From Wolfiporia cocos (Eukaryota; Basidiomycota; Agaricomycetes; Polyporales; Phaeolaceae), in NCBI GenBank assembly GCA_029448655.1, contig JACCLO010000005.1, forward strand, positions 2,666,001-2,730,000: a DNA stretch of 64,000 bases, read 5' to 3'. The stretch's first letter is position 1; every line of letters starts with the position of its first letter. Below the pieces are notes generated by a model. The model saw only the letters and a program-made list of their open reading frames with translations. It did no database searches and was not told the origin of the DNA. Both the position numbers and the translations under genes were made by a program. Shown piece after piece: positions 1 to 10,125 of the stretch.

Positions 1-168
1 CTGATCCCATCACAAGTTGCGCTGAGCGCGTTTCTCGTCGTCATCGTACTGTCCATGGAACTGCTGGTATCACGCGAAGGACCTCTCAAGAAGAAGGTGC
101 CATTACCTGTTATCGAAATCCGCCCACCAGAAGGCACCGAGAGTCAACCCAGCGTGTGGACCACATAA
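1..168 (+). CDS. 3' end of an unknown membrane protein (partial)
   Basis: Frame 1 is open from the left edge to a TAA stop at 166-168, giving 55 C-terminal residues. The visible part begins with a hydrophobic stretch (VALSAFLVVIVLSMELLV) that looks like a final transmembrane helix. It is followed by a basic cluster (LKKK) and a short Pro/Glu/Ser-rich tail ending in VWTT. The hydrophobic-then-basic order suggests an integral membrane protein with its tail in the cytosol. I do not recognise the family, and the body of the gene lies outside the window. It could be chance, but the hydrophobic and basic pattern and the clean ending before the next gene argue for a real last exon. Confidence 0.45.
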   Translation: MIPSQVALSAFLVVIVLSMELLVSREGPLKKKVPLPVIEIRPPEGTESQPSVWTT

Positions 169-433
169 CAGAGCCGGCAGCCTTCGCAGGCGAAGGCTTC
201 ATCCACCTTACGATCATCCACTCGCTTGCTAGCGGTAGAATGCGGACAGTCGGAAATCGGGTATCATGTGGCTGGCTCACCCCCGTTGCTGTGCTGTCGC
301 GGTGCAAGAGTACATCGCGCTCTCGCATACATACACGATATCGTTACATTATCTATCCTAATCCTAGCATGACATGTCGCACATCGCACTTCATATACTC
401 CCAATACGTACAAGGAACAATAATGCATTGTAT

Positions 434-1115
434 TTACCGCACCTCGAGCTTGCCAATCTCGTCCGCCAACGCATCCGCGCCCTCACTCGCCGATACGTCC
501 GCATCCTCCTCCTTCTGCTTCTCCTTCTGCTTCGCCGGCGCGCCGTCCTTCGCCTCTTCCCGCGCCTCCTTGGCCGGCACAGGCGCCGCCTGCGCCTCCT
601 CCTTCGCCTCCTCCTTCGCCCGCGCCTCGTCCTCGTCATCGTCCTCCCAACTGGCCTTCACCTTCGCCCACTCCGCCTGCTCGCGCTTCTCGCGCTTCTT
701 CTGGCTCTTCTTCGCCGACTTGCTGAGCCCGCTGCCGGGCGGCGGGCCCGTCACGGGCTTCGGGGGCGGCGCCCAGCCGATGATGTGTCCCTTGGGCAGC
801 TGGTTCGCGTCCATCTGCGCCTGCCGCGTCCCGCGGAAGCGCCGCACGTCCTCCTGCGGCGTGAAGCCCGGCCGGATCTTGATCTGCTTGCGGACGCTGG
901 CGGGGCGGGCGTCAGGGGCGCGGCGGTGCGGCGAGAGGGCAGTGCGCAGGGGCGGCGCGGCGGGGGCGTGAACGGGGTGTACGGAGCGCGTGCAGCGAGG
1001 GGAGGACGTACGAGCCGTCTGGCCTGCGCGACTCGGGGATGACGCGCTCGAGCGTGCGCGGATCGACCGCGATGCCGGACGCGGTGGTATCTGGGATGAT
1101 GGCGGGCTTGGACAT
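434..1115 (-). CDS. PYM1: Partner of Y14 and Mago (PYM), EJC disassembly factor
   Basis: This is a two-exon gene: exon 1 is 1012-1115 and exon 2 is 434-896, with an intron at 897-1011 (donor GTACGT). The product is 188 aa. The N-terminus carries the Mago-Y14-binding signature, with ERVIPESRRPDGS joined across the intron to VRKQIKIRPGFTPQEDV. The motif GHIIGWAPP follows. The C-terminal half is a Lys/Glu/Ala-rich charged coiled region. In animals PYM binds ribosomes and removes exon junction complexes from spliced mRNA in the cytoplasm. The gene is divergent from GPN3, with 234 bp between the start codons. The same window encodes the EJC helicase eIF4A3. Identification rests on the N-terminal motif and is firm. 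Confidence 0.9.
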
Positions 1116-1349
1116 TGCGGCTGCGATTCAGAGCGGCAGTGTAGACTCGAGAGATGGGGAGGTGATCAGAGAAAGCGAGTGGCACAGTGAGTGGCTGCAG
1201 GCAACGAAAGATGGCCGCGGGCGTCTTGCGGATTGATGTGATGACTGCAGACGCCCACGCCACAGCATCACGATAGACGCGCATCGGTGCCTCGCTTTCG
1301 TCTTTGTCTTCAGGACCTGTACATTCGGCTGTGATCTCTACTTGTAAAA

Positions 1350-2985
1350 ATGCGTTACGCGGTGCTTGTGACAGGCCCCGCAGGTGCGGGAAAGTCGACG
1401 TTCTCCAATGCCCTCATTACGCACCTGCACACTGCAAAGCGAAGCGCACATCTGGTGAACCTCGATCCCGCCGCGGAGGCGGACTCGTTCGAATATGAGC
1501 CTGCTATAGATATCAAGGACTTGATTAGCCTCGAAGACGTCATGTCCGAGCTAGGCTACGGCCCGAATGGCGGGCTGGTATATTGCTTTGAGTGAGTGAG
1601 TGCATTTCTGACTTTCTTCGTGATCCGCGGAGGGTTCTGTGCGGTATCGGCTAAAATTACTCCGTTGTGTACTCAGAGGACTGTACTAACAGCTGCTAGG
1701 TACCTGTTGCAGAATATGGACTGGTTAGAGGAGGAGCTCGGTGGCTACGACGATGACTACCTGATCATCGACTGTCCTGGTATGCCTGCATTGCTGAATT
1801 GCAAAACTTATCATTAAGTGCCGTTGTCGTGCCAATAGGTCAGATAGAGCTCTATACACATCACCCGTTCCTTCCCAGCCTCGTCCGACAACTCAACCGT
1901 CTCGGTCTGCGCACATGTGCCGCGTACTTGATCGAGTCGCAATTTATGGAAGACAAGTACAAGTTCTTCAGGTAGGCCTCCCATACTGTCGGAAAAGTAC
2001 GGGCCATTCCTCATCTCAGGATATGATGCAGCGGCGTCCTATCTGCAATGTCAGCAATGGTGAACCTCGAGATTCCCTGGATAAACGTCATGTCGAAGAT
2101 GGACCTTGTTACGGCCAGTGATAACGACGCCGCCAGTGGTCGGAATGGTATTAGAGCCAGGAAGGACATTGCTCGGTGAGTCCTTACTTCTGTTCCTTAC
2201 ACCGAGAGGAAAGCATGGTAGCCCGACTGCCCTGTTCAGCCACCAAAGACAGCAACACTCTATCCGTCCCTCATTATTACTGAGACGTGTTTCGAATCCT
2301 GACATCCACCCTCCCCTCCGACCAGCTTCCTCGACCCGGATCCCCTCTTACTTGTCTCGGCGCCGGGGAGCCGCGAAGAGCGCACCGAGCGCAACTCGCG
2401 CTTCCACGCGCTGAACCAGGCGATCGTCCAGCTCGTGCGTACTACACCACCGCCCTCTCTCACGCCGACTCAGAGGCTCATTCGTCCCATCTTTATCGTG
2501 CTGTCACCGCTTGAACCGTCCCGATTATCGTATTGCCGTGCATTCGACTACAACCGAACGACTGGCGCACCCCGTATCGTGGCGGATGAAAAACCCAATC
2601 CGACAGATCGATGACCACCCGCTGGTATCGTTCCTGCCGCTCGACCTAACGAACCCCGACTCGATCGAGACGGTGGTGAGCCACATCGACTACACGATGC
2701 AGTATGGAGAGGACGAGGAGCCCAAGGAGGTGCGTCGCCTTCCTCCCCCCGGTACCGTAACACTAACTGATGGCTCCACTTCTCTATCACGATCGCCTGC
2801 TTCTGCAATTCACCGCACCACGAACACGTCCGCCGCGACCCACCCCCATCACCGACTGAATTGCCGCTTCGCTTCGCCGATCCGCGTTGCGGCGGTCCCC
2901 GCTACTCTGGCGATGCCATCCCGGGTGCGTTTCGCGCCATCAGCCCCACGACCTCGACGAGGGTGACTTCGCGGATATGGAGTAG
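1350..2985 (+). CDS. GPN3: GPN-loop GTPase 3
   Basis: There are seven exons: 1350-1591, 1700-1779, 1839-1971, 2032-2175, 2326-2434, 2607-2729 and 2944-2985. They sum to 873 nt (290 aa), close to the usual ~285 aa. Motifs in order are the P-loop GPAGAGKST, the family-defining GPN insertion in [13 protein letters not shown], the G3 motif [14 protein letters not shown], and the G4-like motif NVMSKMDLV. The C-terminus is acidic ([18 protein letters not shown]). GPN3 forms heterodimers with GPN1 and is needed for assembly and nuclear import of RNA polymerase II. The start is the first ATG of the open frame, immediately before the P-loop. All introns are GT-AG and 50-210 nt. Confidence 0.95.
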
Positions 2986-5049
2986 TTAGCTCACGCCTCT
3001 CCGCTATCTGTCTATCCACGCATCCCGCACGCATGTCGAGTGAAGGGTGCGGCGGTGGCCAAAAGTACAGTACTCTCTTCGCCGGTGCAATTTGCAAAGC
3101 CCTCTTTCGATTTCGATATTTGGATGCGGCTCCGCGCGGGTGACGTATCGGTCTGCCACATAGCGAATTTTGCGCATTGAGCGTGGCGTCATCTATTCCG
3201 TGCGGCCACTAGCCTACAGGCATAGTCGGTACATGAAACAGATGTAGACTGTACATGTGCATACGATGTATGTGGCAGACGATGCTACGCTCTAAAAGGC
3301 ATACCTTGCACGGCAGTGCGGTCATTCTGTTGGCATTATGTACGGAGTGGCGCACGGACGCGCACGAGGACGTCAGTCAGAAGCGATGGAAGCTGCAGAT
3401 GTCTGCTTTTGGCGGGGGAGATCACGGCTCCTCTACGTTTTACGTGTCTGCGCGCCACAGTCTCAGTCAGTTTAGAGTGAATATCAACGGTAGCTGCCTT
3501 CGAAGACGATAAGACGCGGCGACAGTGGCGCTTGAGATTCACGGAACTAGTCGAACACCAGTGAGCCAAGCGATCCAAGGCACACATTGCGATTGGAGAG
3601 TCGATAACGTCGCGTTGGCGCGTGAACGTGCCACTGACGTTACCTGCTCATCTTGCAGTGCTGATTGTTTGTCCGATCGAGCTGCCCGCCTGCGCAGCTG
3701 TGCGGTGTCATCCATAACGGGTAGTCAGTTGCGCCATGACCTTCATATTGACAAGCACGGAACGCAGAACTCTAACAGGCGCCTACTCCGTCCGGGGCGG
3801 CGGGGCGCGCGCCTGCCTTTGTCGAGTCAAAAGTCAAACATAGCGGGCGCGCGTGGCGACGCTATGACTCTGGCGCGAGCAGAATTCAGAAATAGTTTCC
3901 CGAGAATCATAGATTCAATTCTATGCTGGACTGCACTTGCTGCGCTGCCCCGCTAGAAGTTGGAGCGCGCCAGCCACCGCAGATAGTCGGCCTGCGCTGC
4001 ATCACGCCTCGTGAAGCGAAAAACAGGGTGTTCGTCCGCTCCTGCCCTTCGAGAGGTACTTCGCGCGGGTGCCGGCTTGGAGCGGGCAGCCGCATCAGGC
4101 GCTACCTCGTATCTGCCAAACACGTGAGCCATCAGAGCCTCCGGGATTGCACTACCCAGTTTCCGAACGTGGCAGCCAAATCCAGGGTTCGCGATAGTGG
4201 ATGGTGAGTAGTACGCGATGCCAACGCCTTCGAGCAATCAGACGAATGCACGCTGGACTGATTGAACCCCCTGGAGCGGTACACGCCACGCCTCGTGTTG
4301 CGAGCCACACCGCCGCGATTGCGATAGCGGGGGAGAAGTTAGCGTGCAACGCAAGGAGAGCTGTACTCATCTGCGGACGTGGAGCGGACGCCCAGCGCGA
4401 ACGGGGAAGACACGCGGGCCCTGTGAGCGGCCGCGTGCGCGCGTGGGAGGCTGGCGCTGCCGCTTGCTGACGCAGGTGGTCAACATGCACGCGGCATGCG
4501 GTATGGAGCTGCGCGAGATAGCCTCCGGGCGGGGCGGTGTGCCGCGGGCGGCTGAAGATGAGACGGGGCGGAGGTGCATCGCGGCAGACACGTTGCTCGG
4601 TCTTGGGGCGCGCGGATATCTGACTGTGTGCGAATGTGATCTGTGCCCCCTGGTCGCTCGGTCAGCGTTTCGGGCGGGCAGTGCAAACATTGCACAGCTG
4701 CGTCGACCTGGTCATGAGGGAATGGAGCGCACGGGTCTTGTCGCATATGCATTCGCAGCGGCAGAATGAAGTAGAGGATAGTCTGTGCGAAGAGACGGCG
4801 GACTATCGTTGCAGCAGAGATAAAGCAGTGCAGGCAGAGAACATACGAGGATGTGAGAGAGAATGATGCAGCATCGGGCACACGATCTGCACAAATCGAG
4901 ATCTCAGATCGGCTTGGCGCCAAATGACGACTCGACTCTGCCAGTCAGGACTGCGACAGGAAAAACAAACATTATTTAATCCGCCATGGCAGCCAACTCT
5001 CTCCACTCCTGCCACTGCCACTCCCTCCCTCTGCATATAACAGCCCGCG
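2986..5049. other. Intergenic, no gene supported
   Basis: This is 2.06 kb between GPN3 and the His/Ser-rich gene. It is GC-rich, especially 3780-4700, so open frames occur on both strands by chance. None has a recognisable motif, and none links to another frame through plausible splice sites. I see no tRNA B-box and no clear repeat. Confidence 0.5.
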
Positions 5050-5715
5050 ATGGCGTACTACGTGCAGTCCCCACCCGCCTACCAATACGCCTACGCACCG
5101 ACCCCGCTCACGCAGACCTTCTCCGCACCGAACGTGTCCATGCCGACCTACTACATCTCCCCCTCGCGCAGCCACCGCTCGCGCTCCCACTCCCACTCGC
5201 ATGCCCAGCCGCAGGCCTACTACACGTACGGCCAGGCCGCCGTCCCAGCCCAGCCCATGTACGCTTACCCGGCCAACTACGGCACGGGTACCGCGTACTA
5301 CAGTAGCTCGGGCCAAGGAAACGGCGCGTACTATGCCACGCCGTCGAGCACCCGCAGCCACCGCAGCCACTCGACGTCGGGGCACCGCCGCTCGCACTCG
5401 ACCTCGCGCCACCACAGCAGCCCGCGCGTGGTCGACCTCCGCGGCTCGCCTGGGCACTCGCATTCACACGTGCGTATCTCTCCTCTTCGCTTGCTCGCTC
5501 GAGATGCTGATGCGTGCGCGCAGAGCTCGGGCCACCACGGACACGGGCACACGCACTCGCACAGCTCGCATCGCCGCCATTCCTCGTCAGAGCCGAGCGT
5601 CGGCGACCGTGTCCGCCGCTTCCTCGGCATGGAGCCCTCGCACCCCGCGCAGTACATCGACGCGCGCACCGGCCGCACCGTCGACTGGAGAGGCCGGCCC
5701 ATCTACCGAGTGTGA
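5050..5715 (+). CDS. His/Ser/Tyr-rich protein of unknown function
   Basis: The open frame has a likely 54-nt intron at 5470-5523 (GTGCGT donor, GCGCAG acceptor). The intron length is a multiple of three and contains no stop, so the retained form (221 aa) and the spliced form (203 aa) are both in frame. The N-terminal half is Tyr/Pro/Ala-rich and the middle is a run of Ser-His-Arg repeats (HSHSH, RSHRSHS). The C-terminus is a compact, non-repetitive block (GDRVRRFLGMEPSHPAQYI followed by DARTGRTVDWRGRPIYRV) that looks like the conserved part. There is no signal peptide. His-rich repeats could bind metals, but that is inference. The ATG lies 10 nt after a TATAA-like sequence (5035-5039). Confidence 0.75.
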   Translation: MAYYVQSPPAYQYAYAPTPLTQTFSAPNVSMPTYYISPSRSHRSRSHSHSHAQPQAYYTYGQAAVPAQPMYAYPANYGTGTAYYSSSGQGNGAYYATPSSTRSHRSHSTSGHRRSHSTSRHHSSPRVVDLRGSPGHSHSHVRISPLRLLARDADACAQSSGHHGHGHTHSHSSHRRHSSSEPSVGDRVRRFLGMEPSHPAQYIDARTGRTVDWRGRPIYRV

Positions 5716-6787
5716 GCACACCGAGTGCTGCCCAGCCGGCGCAGGACGCCATGCTTCGATTTGTCTGGACCTGTTCTAGTCGCATCCATGCATCATCTCC
5801 ATCATCATCATCATCATCATCATCGTCCATGTTATGCTTGAGGATCATCTTATTCTTGCTGGATTAAACTGCTTATGTGTACCGCGTACCCCCTAGTCCT
5901 ACCACTATCTCTTGAGTCGTCGCGAACTCGCTATTGTCCTATGATATCGGAGTCGTCTGTTGTACGAGTAGCACCGTTGTATAGCTTGGTGATGCTCTAT
6001 TCTGTAGCTGTACCACTGCGCAAATGACGCACATTGTTGACATCACCACGCTGCTGGAGTGTGCGACCGATGCTAGTCCGAAACTCAAACCCATATTAAA
6101 TTCTAATAGCCTTGAGGCGAACGGTTAAGGAACACCCGGTCTTGGTCCAAGCCTCGATTGCCGTGGCGCCACCGGTATGAAGTCACGATACTTAGTAGAG
6201 TAAGAACCAAGCATCGGAGACGGAAGCTTTTGGCAGTGAAGACTTTCCGCGGCATCTCTTGCATGCCTACGGATCAACCAACGCTGTCAGCCAGAAAGCA
6301 GACATCAAAGCGCCTCAAAGGCAATTTGATCATCTATCGATTGACGGACATGAGCCTCCCGGTCGGTCGGTACCGGCAGTGCCCAGAGGAGCCTCTGGAT
6401 ATCCAAGTGAAGGATATCCGTCGCGCAGCGCGGAAAGTGTGGATCTGGACTGTAACAGACACCGGATCCATTTCCAACGCCTCGAGGAGTGCATGCAATC
6501 AGAGAGATACAGTGGCTGAACCTTATCCTTATGTTCGGACCGCCAATCTCTCGTCATTTCCGCCTCTCAGGTATCAGGATGACAAAGCCGGAGCGTTGGG
6601 AGGCCCAGTAATCTCAGAAGACGCGAATATCCAGGATGTATGACAGCTAGTATTACAGAAGTTGTCGACACATACATGAACAGGGACCACGCGGGATTCA
6701 TGAGAAGAAGGAACGGAGGGGGATTCGAGACTTGTAATGATACAGAACCTGCGCAGAACTCTTCCAAAAACACGCGCAACGTGCGAC
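5716..6787. other. Intergenic, convergent gene ends
   Basis: The 3' ends of the His/Ser-rich gene (+) and of the large unknown gene (-) face each other here. Apart from the ATC microsatellite I see no feature. The 161-codon open frame at 6158-6643 has no recognisable motif. Confidence 0.5.
5801..5824. repeat. (ATC)8 microsatellite
   Basis: Eight perfect ATC units lie about 85 nt after the stop of the His/Ser-rich gene, probably in its 3' UTR. Confidence 0.95.
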
Positions 6788-9762
6788 TCACAGCCGATGG
6801 GGCAACCAATGTCCCCGCAAACTCCTTGCGACATCCTCTTCCGCGCTCGACAACGTGCGACGGCCGTCCGCCGCGCCTACGCAGGAGCCACGATCCGACA
6901 AACCCAATAGTAGCGCACGTCCCTGAGAGAATTGCGGCATAGAGATGGTACTTGAAGAGACATTACTGGGGGACGGGCTTCGCTGCTCCTCGGCCAGAGG
7001 ATAGTTGTATGAGTCCGAGACCCATGATGACGCGGGCTGAGGTCTCTGGCTGGTATCGGGGACTTCCATTTCGACATCGACATCATCTTCGCCCCACTCG
7101 GGGTAGACTTCTGCAGCAGAGATGTCTGAGTTGTACACAGCCTGCACACCATCGTCGTTGTCAATTACATCCGAAGGGTAGTGTCTGTCACAAGCCTCCG
7201 TAGGATCGTACACCAAGTTGTCATTATGGATAGAACCAGCAATACTTGCGTCTAGTTCGACAGGGTCTTCGGCGCAGTTCTCTTGTCCACTGAGGAAACC
7301 ATTTTCGCTCTGGTATGCTTCGAAATTTGCAAAGAACTCGGTGATGTGCTGATTCGAGGGATAGACGTCAGAATAAGTGGCATTCAGGAAGCCCGCAAGA
7401 TAATCTTCATCCTCCACAGACAGTCCGTTGTGGTTTATATTATCCATGGTATTGGAGAGCTCTTCTATTGTCGTTCGGTTGAGTGGAAGATCATCGTAAT
7501 CAAACCAAGGCTGATCGGAATAAGACAGGTTTCCCGCAGTCAGAACACCATCGTCTTCAAGAAAGCCTTGTTCGCAGGTGCCATTATCGTCTGTACGGAC
7601 GACTTCGGGGGGTTTATCAAGGTATTCCATACGCGTATCCTCGTCTGGGGTTGCAGGCATGCGAGATACAGCTGTAGGTACGTCAGGAAGCTCGGCATCT
7701 AAAGCGTCCAATTCTCGCCAGAGTGAATTAGCCGAGACGGTTGACAAAGTGGCATGCATCGGAATTTGAGCATTGGCGGGAGCCGGCTTGTTGATCTCGT
7801 CGTGTTGCTGATGACAATCTCTTGAAGTTTCGTAGAAGCTTGCATGTGGCGTTTGGGGCCGTGGCTGGGGCGAATCTGACGAGGTCGAAGTAGTGAAGAT
7901 AGCATGCATAGGTACGTCATCGGCTCTGTCTGCGTTTTCAATGCCAGACATGGCCTCGAAGCGATCGGCAGAGTGGGAATCTTGAACACGTTTTGGCGGT
8001 GGTTTCATTGAAGCAGGTCTCTTCGGCGGCTTCGCTTGACCGAAGAACTTCGAGATGACTTGTCTTGCGAATCGTGGATCCAGGCGAATACCGACTTGAG
8101 ATGCGGACTGAGACGGACCCAGAGATACAATCGATCCTGGCGCTGTCAAGCTCTTGTCCCTTGCAGAAGTAGATGCAGGGCTAGAAAGTCGCATTACATC
8201 GACTGCGTGAGAAGCCTGCCGCGCCGGTGTGTCGCACGGAGCATCTAGAACGTTGGCACCCCAGGTAAAAGCGCGAGTATTCATAACAACTGTAGGATCG
8301 CGTTCGCTATGCGTGATCGCGGAGGACGACTCAGACCCGGAGGCAAGGGAGTTACCCTCGATTTCGATATTCCAGATAATAGACCTATCCTGTCTCTCTT
8401 GTGGCTTTTCGAGGTTCTGTTGAACCGTCGCTGGCGAATCCGAACGTTCAGTATGCTCGGAGCGTGAGTCCTTCTTTACATGTTGTTTAGCACGGCCTCT
8501 CTTGGACTTAGAAGATGGAACGATAGGTTCCTTTGGCTTGAGCTTCGCACGCTTTATGGTGGCTGCAGGAACATGAGACTGCAAAGATTCATCTTCTGAG
8601 GAGCTTTCGGCAGAGGATAGTATGGAGTCTGACTGATTTTGATCTGTCTTGCTGAGAAATCGTAATTCGGAGAAGACCGCAGTGTTGGCCTCTGGAAGGG
8701 CCGCGTCAGTAAGAGGAATACATTTGCCGAGAGTGCCCTACTAGACTTGGTGGACGGCTTCTTGACAGGGACTTTGGCGGATGCTTTACCCTTATTGAAG
8801 ACACCAATACGTCGCTTATCAGGATCGCACTACACCAGGCGATGCAACGTGGGTATGTGTGACGACAATCAACACGAGCGGGTTACGTACAGTCAATCGA
8901 TTCTTGCCAATATTCTTCGCCGTGAATCCGTGCATCAAAGCAAGTCCCGCTGATAGACCGCCGCTCTTCTTCTTGTCTTTGGATGAGTTGCTTCCTTTCT
9001 TCTGGGCGGATATTACGGGCTCATCCTCGTCGCTGTCCAAGTTGACTTTCGGCTCGACGATGGCTCGCTTGGCTCTTCGTCTTTCACGGCGCTCAGCGAG
9101 ACCTGGTAGAGGTCTTCAACAAACTGTTATCACGAAAGTGTATCGGACAACATACGTGCAGCATGTTCTGTGTCTGGAGACTCTGGGCTTCTTGGACGTT
9201 TGCTGGTCTTCGTGACTTTACTACGGCTTTGTAACTCGTCCTTTGTCCGTGCATCGTTAGCGAAGGATTCCTTGACTACCTTTGATTGAGAGCGCTCAGC
9301 CGTAGCTGAGTCCTTCTTCGCGGTACGGGTATTATCCTTGGATTTGAACGCTTGACTTTCCTTCTTTACACGATCATCTACATTTTCCTTGTCTGCCGCA
9401 CGATTGGTGTTCTTGCGCAATTTATCATCTTCCACACGCTGTGGTCGTTTATGGTCCTTCTGTATCGGCACACGGGATTTCAAGATTGGGGTATCGAAGC
9501 CTACTTCAACTTGTCGCCCAGAGCGCGAATTACCATTCCCGGGATCCTGTGGCGTTGGGTCCGTCGTAGGATCGTCGGAACGAGCCCAAGTCAAGGCCAG
9601 AGCTTTGCCTTCAGCAGCATGAGCAGATGCGTATGTCTTTAGGGATTGTATGTAGTTGCGGATGGAGTGGCTCTTATCAGCCCCACAAGACGGCACAGAG
9701 CGCAAGTTGGTCGAGTTCAATTGTGCCTGTTTGATGACCTCTTCTGACATTGATATGAGCAA
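6788..9762 (-). CDS. Large protein of unknown function, probably nuclear
   Basis: There are four exons: 9156-9762, 8891-9102, 8742-8829 and 6788-8691, sum 2811 nt (936 aa). The third intron (8692-8741) is 50 nt with donor GTAGGG, a CTGAC branch-like site and CAG. Without it the frame breaks at two TAG codons. The protein is mostly low-complexity and charged, with many Lys/Arg blocks, a PKRPASMKPPPKRV-type basic patch and an acidic C-terminal third. Three ordered islands look conserved: IRNYIQSLKTYASAHAAEG near residue 40; LSAGLALMHGFTAKNIGKN followed by RLTV near residue 265, leading to RRIGVFNKGKAS; and a C-terminal SAEEDVARSLRGHW motif. I do not recognise the family. The basic patches suggest a nuclear location. 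A second Met at 9750 is an alternative start. Confidence 0.75.
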
Positions 9763-10125
9763 GTCAAATTGAAGCGCCCCAGGTTGTGATAGTGATCCAA
9801 GAAAATAGCAATCAACCCAATTCGAAGTTAGCCCGACATAGGTAGTTACAACGATACTAGAACTTCAACTTGGGGGGTGGGCGACAAGCTGATCGCCACT
9901 GTGACGTCCTGTGACGCTTAGCCACATCTCTGAGCCACACTCGAGCCACGATCGACTAGACAATTTCGGAGGGGGCGTAATATATATATAACTCATGTCA
10001 TCATCAGCTTAGTCGTAACGGATCTTTACAACATTAATGAGAGATCATGCGGTGTATACAAAATACGGGTTCCTGCACAGCATCTCGTCAACAAACCATT
10101 GGTATCATATATAAGCGAAAGGTGC
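9763..10125. other. Intergenic
   Basis: This 363 bp lies between two minus-strand genes. It holds a (TA)n stretch near 9979-9990 and otherwise nothing I can name. It should contain the promoter of the large unknown gene and the 3' UTR of the permease gene. Confidence 0.5.

Noticed and set aside
4344..4923. Overlapping long frames on both strands in the GPN3 to His/Ser-rich gap
   Set aside because: They occur in GC-rich sequence on both strands at once, lack motifs and do not splice to anything.
6158..6643. 161-codon plus-strand frame
   Set aside because: It has no motif, lies between two convergent 3' ends, and its composition is unlike the neighbouring genes.
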